64,000 bases of DNA from Alopecurus myosuroides (lineage: Eukaryota > Streptophyta > Magnoliopsida > Poales > Poaceae). Made by a program: the position numbers and the translations under genes. The stretch covers positions 243,212,187 through 243,276,186 of the forward strand of contig CM054058.1 of assembly GCA_028641055.1 (NCBI GenBank), written 5' to 3'. Of the stretch, positions 22,801 to 35,706 are shown piece by piece. Within the stretch, counting starts at the first letter, position 1. Each line of letters begins with the position of its first letter. The notes under the pieces were generated by a model. It saw only the letters and a program-made list of their open reading frames with translations. It searched no databases and was not told the DNA's origin.

Positions 22801-24927
22801 TATTTGGGTAGAACATTTAATTTGGTATTGAAAACATATTTAAAAAAGTCAAAATTGGAGTTGGGATGAATTTTTTATGCATTTTACAAGTTTTGTTATT
22901 ATTCTGCCATTTGTATTGCAGCTAGGGACTTAGGAAAAATAAACAGGGACTTAGAAAGAAACTGCAGGGACCTAGAAAAGAAATACATGGACTTAGGTGT
23001 GATTTGCTGTTTGTGCAGTGCTTTAGAAAAAAACAGAGGAATAAAAGGGTTTATTCCGCGGGGGTGGGATTCGAACCCACCCCCTCCTGGGTGCGCTCAG
23101 CGGACGGAACCACTGCGGTACTGCTCGGTTGCTTGTCAGGTAAGGCTCGGGGGGGGTGGATATGCTTCCGCTAGGCGGTTAACTGAACTTGACTGAATCG
23201 TGATCGCTTCTGTGCCTGGACAGAACGACGGCCAGCGGAAACAGTGGCTCGCCGTGGTGTTCCTGCGGGGGCGCCGGTGATCTGCGGGTGCGGGGATGTG
23301 TGGGGTGTGGTGCTGCGGTCGGAGGGAGAGGGAGGAAGGGAGACGAGGGACCTCACCTGGCAGCGATCGGGAGCAGGAGGGGTCGGGTCGCTGCAGGGCA
23401 GCAGGGAGGCGGTCCGGCGAGAACTTGGACGGCGGCGGCGCATCGGACCTCCTCGAGGGCGGACGAGAGGTCGAGGAGGGAGAGGGCGGTGCGGGGATTC
23501 CATTCCCGCACCCGCCCTGGCCGGAAAGTGGCCGGAACACCGGCGATCACCGGAGTAAGGAGAGGTTTTTTTTCGGTGGCGGATGTACAGGTTCAGACGT
23601 TGCAGAATTACAGAGGGAAGAAGGGAGAAGAGGATGGCGGCTATGGGAGGAACTAGCTAGGGTTTCTAGGGGGTCTAGGGTAGAGGGGGATACTTAAGGA
23701 GAAAGGGGGCCAGTACGGCAAGCATCTGGAGGGAGGTGGAGGTTGATCGATCGGTTCTGGAGGTGATCGTACTGGCGAGGAAGACGACAAGCAGGGAGGA
23801 GGGGTTGGGCCAGAAGGAAAAGAGAGTGGGCCTGGGGGAGAGAAGGGAAAAGAAGGGAGTGGGCCTTAGGGAGAAAGAGGATGGGTGGGCTGCTCTTCTC
23901 TCTCCACCCCTCTCTTCTATTTATTTATTTTTTTCTTGTTTGCTTTGTATTATGAACAATTTTTGGGAATAGATAAAAGAGGGAGAAGGAAAATAGAATT
24001 TGGAGGGGGAGTTTAGGGTTTTTCCTTATTTTCTTTTTATGAATAACTTTCTTAGCAATGTTGCAAAAACAGTAATTAAAGCAATTTATCAATAGCTTCA
24101 AATTATTTTGGGAATATTAGTTTGATTAATTGGTTAGTTGGACTCCAAATAAGGTTTGGGGGTTTTTAAGTTAATAACATTTAGGAATTTTTTTTTGGTT
24201 AGTTGAGTTTTTTAAATAGCCACTCAAAACTAATTTTTGTTTTCCAAAGTTTTAAAATGTAATTGTTGTTTGTTCATAAAACCAAAATTGGGTGAATTTT
24301 AATATTAATTAAACATTAATGTAAACAGACACTTTAATAGGGTGACCCCTATTGATTAACATTGATTAAAGATTATAATTGTTTGGTGAACTTCATAGAT
24401 TCAATTGGGTGCTGATTTGGGAAAATTGATTTGAGTTTGAAATTTGATTTGGAATGTAATGGTTTGATTAAATCCAACATCTTAATAGATTGATCCAAAT
24501 GTTTTAATTGGAAACAAGAGTATAAAATGTTTTTGGTCATTATTTTTATAACTCCAAGTTGGGTTCTGTTTGAAAGATTTGCTTTGCCTTTGAAATCACA
24601 TTGGAAATAATTAATGGAAATAAGGCACCATTTTATTAGTTGATTCCTTATGGAATAACATGATAACAATTTGTTGTTTTTATTTGAGATAACATTTTGG
24701 AAATTGTAACATCACAAGGATGAAACAACAAGTTTGAATTTTGGTTTGAAATTCAAATAGAAAACAAAGGAAAACAAATGAAAAACAGTTGGAAAACAAC
24801 TGAAAACAGAGGAAAACAAATGGAAAACAAACAAAACAATTGCAATCAACATGATGCCATGATGCAAAACATAAAATAACAGGGAGCAAACATTCTAAAG
24901 GCTATTTTTCAGACTTGGGATGTTACA
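19895..24927 (-). mobile_element. Element E: solo LTR (5033 bp) of the A subfamily
   Basis: On the minus strand it begins TGTAACATCCC at 24927 and ends GGGTGCGACA at 19895, with perfect 5-bp duplications outside. It has no internal region, so it is the product of recombination between two LTRs. Its tail is closer to A than to B or C. A TATA-like run on the minus strand (CTTAAG context) lies near 23692. A canonical tRNA-type T arm lies at 23061-23083, and the conserved short frame (DDVETDDPYDTPS) lies at about 21650-21750. No gene is supported. Confidence 0.93.
23061..23083 (-). other. tRNA T-arm and B-box-like segment in solo LTR E
   Basis: On the minus strand GGGGTGGG pairs with CCCACCCC around the seven-base loop TTCGAAT, a canonical T-loop. 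The B-box consensus GGTTCGAATCC is perfect. About 43 bases upstream (minus strand) ACCGCAGTGG approximates an A box. There is no matching acceptor stem, so it is a tRNA-derived or tRNA-like patch rather than a tRNA gene. Confidence 0.6.
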
Positions 24928-24932
24928 TCCAT
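24928..24932. repeat. Target-site duplication TCCAT, right copy
   Basis: This is the second copy of the duplication flanking solo LTR E. From 24933 on, the sequence resumes the leader of element B and matches C from 45489. Confidence 0.93.
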
Positions 24933-25474
24933 CTGCAGATGATCGGAGAAGTTTTGATTAGACGCCGGTAGAAGAACTGAAGTGGAAAGCAACAACAAGG
25001 TTTCAACGGACGAAAAGGATGTTGAGAAGAACAGGATATCGAAGCAACATCGGGGAAACACGAGACCAAAAACTCCCGAGGTACTACGGAAAATCCCATC
25101 CGGGCTTCTAAAGGATCAATATCTACTGCTTAAGGAATAGAGGATCTGCTTCCGGGGCTTACACGCCTCCGTTCTCAATCATGAGTAGGACACATGATAA
25201 ATCATGTCACAACCACCTCCATTCCTATGGTCTAGTAGATATAACTATCCTAGAGAAACCAGGATACGTGAAATCCTAACTTGAAAGTTTAGACGAGAAG
25301 AGAAAACAACGTTGCACTTCCTTACCAGAAAAGGGAGGGTGGGTGGGGAAAGAAATAAAAGGGCAGAATTCCTACTCTCACGTTTCATTTTTCCTATATA
25401 GCTACAAAATAGTTTCTAGACTCAACTGCGACCAGTAAAAGGGATCCTACAGGCAGACAGGCTCTGATAACATT
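24933..25474 (-). other. Untranslated leader of element B with mutated primer-binding site
   Basis: It aligns with the leader of C (45489-46030) and of A. The PBS at 25460-25472 reads TGTTATCAGAGCC on the minus strand, one base off TGGTATCAGAGCC. No coding frame is supported. It includes a purine-rich patch around 25325-25365. Confidence 0.85.
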
Positions 25475-28400
25475 TGTCGCACCCGGACTTCTAGAGGATA
25501 CTCACAGTCCGCTAAACAGTAGAACAAATGGCTTACGGGGCATACCGGCACCCGCATCTCAATATGAGCAGGCCAACACGTAAACGTGTGACAACCATTC
25601 TCTACTATCCATCGTCTGCGTAAACCATCCCATAGAAATCAGGACACTTCCGTTGACGTACTCCATAACATACACACATGGTACGTCAACGGCATTAGAG
25701 CAACTGATATCACAACATATCTCTAAGACACAAAAGATTGAAATAAGTTGCAAATAGCTCTCACTAGAGCAGAGATAGCAAATACAATTATCCAGAGGAC
25801 ACATGTCCCAACAATTCATCATTACAACACAGCGGAAGCATCCAAAATGTCTGAGTACAGACAAGATCCAAATAGGCCTAAGAGGCCGGAAACGAAAAGA
25901 CGGAGCCCATCCACGATGTCTCGGATCCTGCCCGGGTCCGCTATCTACTCGTCAGCAGCCTCGTCATACTCCACGTAGTAGCCACCATGGGGATCCTCGG
26001 AAACGTAGTCTGCGGAAACCATAGCCCAAAGGGGTCAGTACAGACAAGTACTGGCAAGCAAGACTCACAAAATACCAAAGTGTACCCGGCAACACCAAGT
26101 ACAGATGCTTTGGGTTCAACGGAAGAATAGGTGATACAAAAGTGCGGCAGCAGGCTGCTCTAACCAACTACAGAAACATGCTACAACTTCGGGCTAACAA
26201 AAAGGAGATAAGATAGCGTATCGTAACCAACTAATACTAACTTCAAACAAACCCATCCTGAATCTCGCCCCTTATCCAAAGAAGCAATCCGAGGATAACT
26301 CACACAGTTGGATTAATGATGGTTCAAGTTATTGTGTCAATAAGACTATTACTAGTCAAGTTATCATTAGTTAGGTGTAAGTTGTTCTGAGTACTTGTTA
26401 GCCAGTACTTTCACCAAGTAAACCATAACCGCGGGAAAACACGGCTTCTCGAGAAGATTTAACCCTGCAGGGGTGCACCAATTTGGCCGTACACGTTAGA
26501 ATAACCCGCCAGATGGAATGCCTCCCACCAAGCGGGGCACTCAACACAACTCAACTCTTCTTCGCATCAAGCCCAAAGAACCACGTGTTGTGCGTGCGCT
26601 GCTAATCGAGCCCCCACGAAGAAAAAGGGGACCCTCATAGCACTCTAAGACCACGCCGCCCTAAATGCCGACTACAAAAGTTCCACCCTGGCCTCGGGTT
26701 CGTACCTGCATATGCGTGCATCAAATGGAAAGCCCGAACTAAGTGTGGCGATTTGGACGAGATGCGAATCGAATCAAATTGAGGGGGCGCCCATACACGC
26801 TTCCCACGTGCGGATAGTGCGCTCATCATGGATCAGTAGACAAGACCCTTTTCCTAATTAGGGTCGACACTAGCAGGCCTCAAAACCACGCCGGGCCTCC
26901 TGCCGGAGCCTTATCATCAAATTATTATTACCTCAGATATTAACAGGTTGATTGTTTAAACATCGAGCCCAGAACATAATAAAATATGGTAACATAAAGT
27001 AACGGGTAACAGACTCGGGCAGAAACAACTCTAAGCATGCTAGTAAGACACGGGCAACAAGCAACAGGGTTATAGGTGTGGAGGTGAGGCTATATCAGGG
27101 TTACAGGACAACATGTGATAGGATCAAACACAAGCAACGATTCATAAGGCTAGCAGAAATAGACAACGAAAAGTATCGGTATCCAGTGTGGAAAGGAGCA
27201 CAATGGTTCATGTGAGTGAATACTTGCCTGCAAACTCAGCAGCCTGGTACTGAGCTAAATCCTCAGAAGGGGTGTCGTAAGTCTCGTCTGTCTCAACGTC
27301 GTCGTCTATCCGAGAAGAAGCAAACAAACAACACAGAGAGACAAACAATCAATAACATGGCATAATTCACAATCATGGGATGATGCATGACAATTTAATT
27401 GATGCAACAAAATAGGCTAGTTGACATGGTAACATGTTTAAATGGACCCCTATGCAATTTGGGTTGCATATGGAAAGCCCATGAATTAATGTTGAAATAG
27501 TTGTTCTACAACTAACCATCATGTGAAAGTGGATTAGCATGATGCATGGATGAGGAAAACAAAAAGAAAACAACAATATATTCAAATGGAAATGAAGTTT
27601 ACCAAATTTGGAATTTTATTTATTAAGTTATGAAATTTTGGTTCCTTAAAGGTGTTACACAAGCATTTGTTGTTTTCACCAATTTAAATTGTTCAAAATA
27701 GATAACAAAGTTCATATTTGGAAAGTACACAAAATTTTAGGTGGAATACATGTTTCATTTGTTGAAAAAGGATTTAAGATGAATTAATTATGAACTAAAC
27801 AAGTTTAAACAAGATTTAAATGAATTTAATTCAATTATGAATTTATTTGAATTTTTATTTGTTCAAAACATTTAATAAAATTCTTATTTGAAAAGTTTAT
27901 ACTTTTCTGGTTTGAAAACATATTTTATAAGTTCAAAAATAATTTAATTTGAGCAAGTTATGAATTTAGCAAATTTAAATGATTTAAACAAGGTTTAAAT
28001 TATTTAACCAATTTTAATTATCCAAAACATGAAACAAATTTTATATTTGAAAAGGTGGTTCAAAATGGCATGGAAAACATATTTTATATGTGACAATTGA
28101 ATTAAGTTTGAATTAGTTATCAATTTAACCAAATTTAAAAGGAGTTGTTTGAATTTGAATTTAGCAAACATTTGGCAAGTTCATAACAGAAAACAAATGA
28201 TTTAATCATGTAGAGAATTTAATTTGGTGCAGAATACATATTTCATTTGCATTATTTGGATTTGAATTTCAAAAGTTATTTGCATTTCAAAAACAGGGAC
28301 TAATCTGTAAATACTTTGGACTTAAATTAAAAAGAAAAAGGAAGAAAAACATTTTCTACCTCGCAGTGGCCTAGCCTGGCCACTAACGAGGGGCGCCCTG

Positions 28401-29866
28401 GGGCCAACGTGGCGTGTGTGTGTGCACAGCAGCTGACAGGGGGGGCCCTCCTGTCAGTGCTCCTCGCGAAAAAGGTGGGATTTAATCCCGGGGGTCAGGG
28501 ATCGAACCCTCGACTCCGTGTGCGCGCTCGCAGTGCAGTGCCACTGCGCTGTGGTTCGATTCCTGTCAGGTAAGGTGAGCAAGGGAGGATATGTTTCAGA
28601 TCCGCGCGTTAACTGAATTTTCAGTTCAGTAAACTGAAACCTGGCCGCGCTCGATGCTCGCCGGCGACGTGCTACGATGCTGCTGGCTGCTGTGCTGCCT
28701 CGTGTGCGTGTGCTAGGGTGCCCAGGGGTGGTGCGTGCGTGCAGAGAGGAACAGGGAGGTGGACGTCGTGGTGCTCACCGGCGATGAAGAGGAAGCAGCG
28801 GCTCGGTGGCGACTGTCGACGGCGGCGACAGCAAGGATGGCGGCGTCGAATCGTGAGGTCCCCGTGGCTGCTGTGGTGTCGTGGAAAACGGCGACAGTAC
28901 GGGGGTTTGATCCCCGTACTTAACCAGCGAGGAGGAGCGGCGGATATGCGGCGATCATCGGAGGTTCAGGCGGCGGTGGTGCGATGAGAAACAGAGAGAG
29001 GAGCAGGGCTAGCGAGAGGAAGAAATGGCGGCGCGACGAGGTGGAAGGAGGTGGAGGAGCTAGGGCAGAGCTCGGGGAGCCCTCGGGGCAGTTTTATGGA
29101 GGAGGAGGGCGCGCGGGGGCCGTCTGCTCCGCTGTACGCCTACGTGGACACGGCGGATGTGCAGCCGTACAGGATGAAGAAAGGGGAAGGGGGGTAGCAG
29201 GCCGTGGGTTTAGTTGGGCTGGGCCTGCTGCCTCCCTCTGTGTTTCTTTTTAATTTTTCTTTCTGTTTTTTTTTGCTGAAATGGAAAAGGAAGAAAAGAG
29301 AGGTTTTTGGTGGTTAGAAAATTAGGAAAAAAAATTGTTATAGGTTAGGCATTACAGAAACATCATTGTACAACTTTTGTTTTCCAACAAAATTTTAATT
29401 ATGTTGCTGTTTGAAATTTGGTTGAATTTTGATATCAAATGAATAATTTAAAAAGAAACACTTAAATAGTTTGAACCCTCAAATTATTTGAAACAAATGA
29501 TGGAAGTGTTTTGTAACTTTCATAAATTTCAAATGGTTGCTGTTTGGGAATTTGTTTGAATTTGAATGAAATTTGAATTAAGTGAATTATTAAAGGGAAC
29601 AAGTTAATAGTTTGAGATTTCTATTTTTATGGAAACAAATGGATGGTTTATTTGAATATCTCTATTTGAAAATTGTGACAGCACAAGTATGAAACAAAAC
29701 ATTTGAATATTGTTTGATTTCAAATGGGAAAACAAAGGAAAAACAGATGAAAACAAATGGAAAACAAATGCCAAAACAAATGCAATGATGATGTCATGAT
29801 GCAAAACAATAATATAACAAGAAACAAAACATTCTAGGGGTGGTTTTTCATACTTGGGATATTACA
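25475..29866 (-). repeat. 5' LTR of element B (4392 bp)
   Basis: On the minus strand it starts TGTAATATCCC (one change from the usual TGTAACATCCC) at 29866 and ends GGGTGCGACA at 25475. It is the complete counterpart of 10509-14444. It carries the same hairpin (28896-28920), a tRNA-like patch (about 28490-28570) and the short conserved frame IDDDVETDETYDTPSEDLAQ at about 27208-27309. The base run CTCAC at 29867-29871 should be one copy of the target duplication in D. Confidence 0.92.
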
Positions 29867-30240
<374 letters not shown>

Positions 30241-30521
30241 CTAAAGGTTAGCATAGACGAGTTTAGATGGATAGGACTAAGGAGAGTAGCTACCCATACT
30301 ATATATGAACCAAGCAACACTTAACAATCATCAATCAAACCAATCAAACACTTTATATATCTTTTAGAAAATAGGCCTAAAATTCCTGCGAAATTTAAGG
30401 TACTTAATGTTTACAAAACTTATTGAAAATACTTGAACTACTATTGCCATACCACAACTTTTAGTACGGTCAAACCTATCACGATTTATTCCCTAACGAC
30501 GACTAATGGTGGGCTAACTAT

Positions 30522-31415
30522 CTACTTCCGGGAGCGCTTGCCACTTGGAGACTTCACTCCCTTCTTCCTCTTGCGATCCTCATTCACGTCATAGTCCTCG
30601 TCATCCGTGTCTTCTTCATCCTTCTCATCTACCACCTCCTCTGGATCTTCCTCCTCTTCTTCAGGGCCTTCCATTTTGATCTCCTCATCACAGCTCTCCT
30701 CACTATCCACGCGACTAGGTGGTAGCGGTAGTGGAGGTGGTTGAAGGAGCTCCTCAGGTAAGTCCACGCTAATCCCACTCCTTGCGAGTATGTGATCCTT
30801 CTCCACTAGCTCCATGGTGAGTCTAGTGTCACTAGCCTTGAAGTTCTCTATCTAGGCCTTGAGTGCGTCCATCTGAGCATTGGGAGCATTCAACTGGGCG
30901 TTGAGAGTAGTGATCTCCTGTGCTTGGTGAAATGCGGTGGCTCTTGCCTCCTCACTCTGCATCATGTACTTACGAGCACACTCCTCCATTCCAGTGCTTT
31001 AGGACTCCAAGTCTTCCACGTGCTTCAGCATCCTGGTCTTGTCTGGATCATCACTCACCATGGCCTTTCCATCTTCATTCCTCCTCCCAAAATCTCTATA
31101 GATAGAGTCTTCAGATATCCGGTCACGGTAGTCATAGTTTAGCCGAGCCAGTGCATACTTCATTGCTGCGATGAGTCCCAATTCCCAGCTGGCATAATTA
31201 TCCCGGTAGATGAGGACTTGTGCTACACCATTCACAATATCCACCACAATGGTGGTCGTGAGGTCCCACATCTTGTCTCCGGGAACGTTGCTATCCATCT
31301 TGTAGCCTTCAATCTTGGGTAAGAAGAATCCGAGCTGCTTGGTTAGGTTTGCTAGCTCATTCTCGAACTCCACATCCGAATTCTCCTCAACATGGTAGAC
31401 TTCTTGAGTACTCAT
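30522..31415 (-). pseudogene. ORF0 of element D: extra frame upstream of gag, two nonsense codons
   Basis: One frame runs from MSTQEVYHVEENSDVEFE at 31415 to a stop at 30522, interrupted at 30999-31001 and again near 30854. Like ORF0 of B and C it lies between PBS and gag. Shared features: an N-terminal LGF-x2-P module, a Trp-x-x-Gly/Ala helix ending ALARLNYDYRDRISEDSIYR, and then a likely coiled coil (EEARATAFHQAQEITTLNAQ). The C-terminus differs: a proline patch, a long Glu/Asp run and a basic end (DRKRKKGVKSPSGKRSRK) that looks like a nuclear localisation signal. Homology to ORF0 of B is my by-eye alignment. The function is unknown. Confidence 0.72.
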
Positions 31416-31559
31416 CTATAAGGAGGTAAGAATGAAAGTTAGCAAAGGCAAGTGGTATGAGACGATAGGTAATGGACATAAAGATAGAAAGTAAAGTAGA
31501 ATTTTCATCCTATGGCTTCCTATTCCAAACTTAGGTTTTCGAGCCTACATTCAACATTT

Positions 31560-31571
31560 GCTCTGATACCA
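31560..31571 (-). other. Primer-binding site of element D
   Basis: On the minus strand TGGTATCAGAGC lies two bases after the LTR end at 31574. Bases 31416-31559 are a short leader with no coding frame. Confidence 0.9.
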
Positions 31572-31573
31572 TC

Positions 31574-34305
31574 TGTAGTAGTATAGCCCATCATAGGCTA
31601 TACTTTTGCGTGTAGTACTGGCCCCTGGACCGTTCACCAGCACACACAGCACAGATAGTAATCAAAGGAAACAAATGTATTGAATACTATCGAATATCCA
31701 GAGTAAAGTAATTTATTACAAACTGCATAGCGAAACGCTAGGTCAAAATAATTATTAATAGCACAACAAAGCAGCGGTAGACCTTCATCTTCTTGTTGGC
31801 ACGCCATAGGCGAACAAAGGTTGATGTGAAGCCTCGAAAACCTACGAAAGCTAATCCGAATCCGAATAACCTACACGTTGGAATATGCAGCCCCCAAAAG
31901 GAGGTCAGATCATTCTGAGCAATGGTGGCAAGTGACACTCTGGTGGTATATAAATGGAAAGTGCTAGTCTACATGCATATTTGGCTGGTGGAGTTTCTAG
32001 GCTAATTTTCATAAAGGCATTTGACCTATCATTTATTAGAAATTGATTTTTTTCACATAATTGGACACTTTAGTTGATAGCAAAGTGCTCCTACCCTTTG
32101 GATTAGCACACTGAAACACCATCAGGCACTTCTCCAATAACCCATAGTCAAATTGGTAGTAATTAACAAAACAAGATGAACGAGATATGTCATGTCTCCC
32201 ATCTAGTTGATGAATTGTCCCTAACCAATGGAACACGGCTAAGATCTTAGTTTTAACCCTCGCGAGGTTTGTTGCCCTTTACCCGTGTTGCCAATCGACC
32301 CCAAACACCATGATACACCATTAGTACCCACGGAAGGAAACAAGATTAAGCCATAACTCATAAGAAGTAGATCCCCAAACCCTCCACGAACCGGACCATC
32401 CTACCACTATTCTACATCTCTGGACACGTTGGGTTCGAGTCACCACCACCTACAAATTATGTCTAGCCCATACTTATATGAAACACGGCTGCACGAAAGA
32501 ACAACTACATAAAGAAACTAAGCATAATCTCAAGATACTGGGCGGTGGTCCCCACCAAACTTTGTACTCTGATGACATGCTAGCAATCCGCCCAGTGGTT
32601 AATTAATTATCATGTTTTTTCATAAGCAATTAAAATAACGAGCAATACTTTAACATGATAATAATCCCAACCACGATATCTATAGCATGGCTAAGCAATC
32701 TACAAGTACGATGTTTGCGTAACAATGGATTGCTACAAACTAGGGTAACATATGATCACTCCACTTGGGTGTTAGTTAAGCAATCTAGCATAGAGATATC
32801 ACTCAACTTCTACTCATGCATAACTATTATAAAGATCTAATCCATATAGTAAAATAGAGGGTTCATGCGTGTCACTTGCCTTGGCAACACGAGCAGCTGT
32901 TCACACAGTCCTCGCAACCGCACTCGTTGTAATCGTTGTAATCTACACGTAGCAACAAACATACATAAGCAATAAGACATAACAATGTGCAACACATGCA
33001 TGCATGAAAGTTTAATGATGTAAAAATAGATATACTATTATTCTCTGGTTGTTAATGACATGTATGATGCAAGAAAAGTCTTTTTTTGTTGCAAAGAAAA
33101 TAATTAAGGCAATTATAAAGATTTAATAAGGCTAGATTAAGAACATGCAAGATCTAACTTGAATTAAACTTCTATAAAAATTAATGTTATTTTTCCTGGA
33201 TAGATCTAATCAAAACAATATTATACAAAAAAGATTTGATGAAATTTGAGCTACGGTTGATTTTATATGATTTAAAAATCCTAAAAAGCATATTTGAAAA
33301 CAGAAAATAAATATAGGTCAAAACATAGATTTGATTGCGTAGATGGATAGATCTCCTTTTTCTCTTTCGTTTGGTATATTATATGCGTAATTTGGAGCTA
33401 TAGATCTAAAGATATTGATTTTACAAGATTTAAACAAAATATGGAATTAAAAAAAAAACGAAAAATTGACCGGTTTGACCGTGCTGACGCATGCACGACG
33501 TCAGCATGACGTCAGCGCGGCCGTTGATCGCGGTCAGATCTGATCTGAGCCGTCGGATCGAGATCCGACGGCCCAGGACGGATCGCATCGGGAGCTCACC
33601 GGAATTTGGCCGGCGGCGGCGCGGGCGTGGATGGCGGCGACGATTGGGACGTTCTCCGGCGGCGGCGTGGGCACCGGCGCGTTCCTCTCCTCCTCGCGAG
33701 CTCGGGGGTGGTGGCGGCGGTGGCTATCGGGGCGGGAGTCGCCGGCGGCGAGCTCGCCCGTGCGGAGGCGGTTGAAAACGGCGGCGGGTTAGGGTTTCGA
33801 GGGGCGGCGCGCGGCTCTCGAGGTGGCGTGGACGTCGAGGCGGAGGGGGGGCAATATTTAAGGGGCGGATGGCGTGCGGGAGGGGGCGGATCGAGGCGTG
33901 GCCGGCGAGGATTCCGTGCGGCGGCGGTTCTCGCCTCCGTAATCGGAACGGAGTCCGGCAGCTGGGCTGGCTCGGCCGGCCCGTTCTGTTTCTTTTTTTT
34001 TATATATAAACCAAAATGCTTATAAATTTTGGAATACAAAGCCAAATTGAGTCAAACAAATTTCAAAATTTTTGAAATTTGAAAACCTATCACCCTAGTT
34101 TATTTTGAAGGGGATTTTTGGAAAAGATAAAAATAATAAAATAGTTTGGCTTATAATGCCTTATGGAAGAATCTGGTTTCTTTCAAACATGATTTATTTT
34201 TGGGGGTTCCAATGCAACAAAAAAAATGCAATTTTTTTAACCATGCCATGCTATGCATATGCTCTAAATGCAAAACATTCCAAATGTAAGATTTGGGATG
34301 TTACA
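31574..34305 (-). repeat. 5' LTR of element D (2732 bp)
   Basis: On the minus strand it starts TGTAACATCCC at 34305 and ends CTACTACA at 31574. A GC-rich block at about 33490-33990 parallels the GC-rich block in A, B, C and E. A short frame at 32872-32942 (DYNDYNECGCEDC, then CQGK and stop) occupies the place of the conserved frame in the other LTRs. Frames in the GC-rich block are not supported as genes. ACTCA at 34306-34310 is the presumed target duplication. Confidence 0.87.
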
Positions 34306-35213
34306 ACTCATTCCGACTTTGCTGCGAAAACATATGTTGCAATTTGGAATCATTCCGGGCAATTCCGGGCTGTCGGATTCATTCTGAAGTTGTTCCGACA
34401 TGAACATGAAATCCTCTGTTAGCATGCAGATTGCACTGGAATATTCCGGCCGACCGAATTCATTCCAGATTTTTCGGATTCATTTTGGATCGCACGTCAA
34501 CAACAGAAAAATGGCTAGTTTTTTAGTGGACCTATAAATAGAAGACCCCTTCTTCTCCAAAGGGCTAGCTTATCCAACATTCATTGCTCCATTGATTGAG
34601 ATCACTCACCAAGCTAGATCTCACATTTCCTCCACCCAAACTTGTTGAAACTTGGAGGATTGAAAGAGAAGGCTCGTGTCTACATCTTCACCAACTCGTT
34701 CTTCATTTCCCCCTCATTTACTTGAGGGAACCAAGTCTAGGGTTTCCTTGTGTGGAAAGCCTAGACCTCCTAGCTACTATTGGTGATTCTTGGGAGCCCC
34801 CAATTTGGTTTTGGATGTGTTCCCAAGCTTGTTGTAAAGGAACCGATTCCTGCCTAAAAGGGGATCAATAGTGGAAGGTGAACTAGGCCTTTGTGTCGAG
34901 GTTCATCAGAGAATAGGGTGAGGCCTTTGTGGCGTTGATTAGGCCTTTATGGAGAGCTCACACCCCTCCAACGAGACATACACCCATCAAAAGGAGGAAC
35001 TCGGGATTACATCCTTGTCTCTGTGTGCTTCCGTTAATGGTTACCCCGTTCCCTATCCTTTACTTTATGTTTGTATCTTGTATCTTGTTGTTGTCATATA
35101 GGTAAATTCACCGTAGTTGCATATCTAGAGAATGTACTTTTGTGTCAAGACTTAATTTTGGAAACAATTAAAATTGGTCGTAGCACCTATTCACCCCCTC
35201 TAGGTGCTCATAC
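34306..35213 (+). repeat. SIRE/Maximus-like Copia LTR, 5'-truncated by element D
   Basis: It shares its plan with the LTR at 50358-51435: NTTCCGG-rich upstream part, TATA box (TATAAATA at 34533-34540) followed by a CTTCTTCTCC tract, a long untranslated stretch, and the end CCTATTCACCCCCTCTAGG near 35190-35205, a hallmark of SIRE-type LTRs. No PBS follows, so it is a 3' or solo LTR. The exact right end near 35213 is a guess. A 91-codon frame at 34596-34871 has no support as a gene. Confidence 0.65.
34533..34540 (+). promoter_or_regulatory. TATA box of the Copia LTR
   Basis: TATAAATA is preceded by CC and followed by GAAGACCCC and a pyrimidine-rich tract. The matching element in the other LTR is TATAAAA at 50475-50481. 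Confidence 0.65.
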
Positions 35214-35706
35214 TATACGTTCACCGGTCTCATATCATTAGTTGGGAGACCAGGCTATAGGATAGGTAACCGTATTATCAAGAGGGACTCTCATATTAGC
35301 AACTTGATCGTATCATTCAGAGAGAGCTCAAACCTTCACATAGTTTGCCTCATTTTTCTTGGTTATTCTTTGGATTTTATCTATTTGGATTTTTGGTGCG
35401 TTTCGTGATCTTCATTACGAGCCAAGGTTTACCAAAAAACGGATTTCGTAAGAAAAACTTGTTGTGTTTTCGGTGTTGGAGGTTTTACTGGTTCTTCTTT
35501 ATAGAGAGATAAAAACTTTCCCCATTTGGTTTTATCTTCCATTGTTGTAAAATGATATTTCTCTACATATCCTTTTTGTGCTCTTTGTGGTGATTTCAAC
35601 AAGCCCAAGATCATAAAAAACGGAGTCCATATGAAAAGTTATTGCTGTTTTTGTTCTAATGTTTCTGTCAGTTTTTGGAAAACCCGATAATCCGGGGGGG
35701 GGGTGG
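35214..35706 (+). repeat. First part of a second SIRE-like Copia LTR
   Basis: It precedes element C and continues at 50358. Phrases such as GTGCGTTTCGTGATCTTCAT and CGGAGTCCATATGAAAAGTT are typical of the start of SIRE-type LTRs, as I recall the family. The precise LTR start is not clear; 35214-35300 may be flanking DNA. It ends in a G-run where C inserted (GGTGG at 35702-35706). Confidence 0.55.

Larger units (their letters stand above)
10509..29866 (-). mobile_element. Element B: decayed chromodomain-bearing Ty3/gypsy retrotransposon
   Basis: Read on the minus strand: 5' LTR 25475-29866, PBS, leader, ORF0, gag, pol with integrase and chromodomain, polypurine tract, 3' LTR ending at 14444 and cut by element A at 10509. 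The missing outer 454 bp of the 3' LTR (equivalent to 25475-25928) should lie left of the window beyond A. Removing the solo LTR (19895-24927) and one copy of its target duplication leaves an internal region of about 5992 bp, matching 5997 bp in C. B itself is inserted in the gag of element D. Very long LTRs, the tRNA-Met PBS and a C-terminal chromodomain fit the Tekay/Del chromovirus clade. Confidence 0.92.

Noticed and set aside
23040..23140. A functional tRNA gene
   Set aside because: Only the T arm and an A-box-like stretch are present. No acceptor stem or anticodon arm can be paired.
33491..34045. Gly/Ala/Arg-rich frames on both strands in the D LTR
   Set aside because: GC-rich composition, mutual overlap and no domain; the region is inside an LTR.
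34596..34871. 91-codon frame in the Copia LTR
   Set aside because: It lies in the untranslated region after the LTR TATA box, without homology or codon bias.
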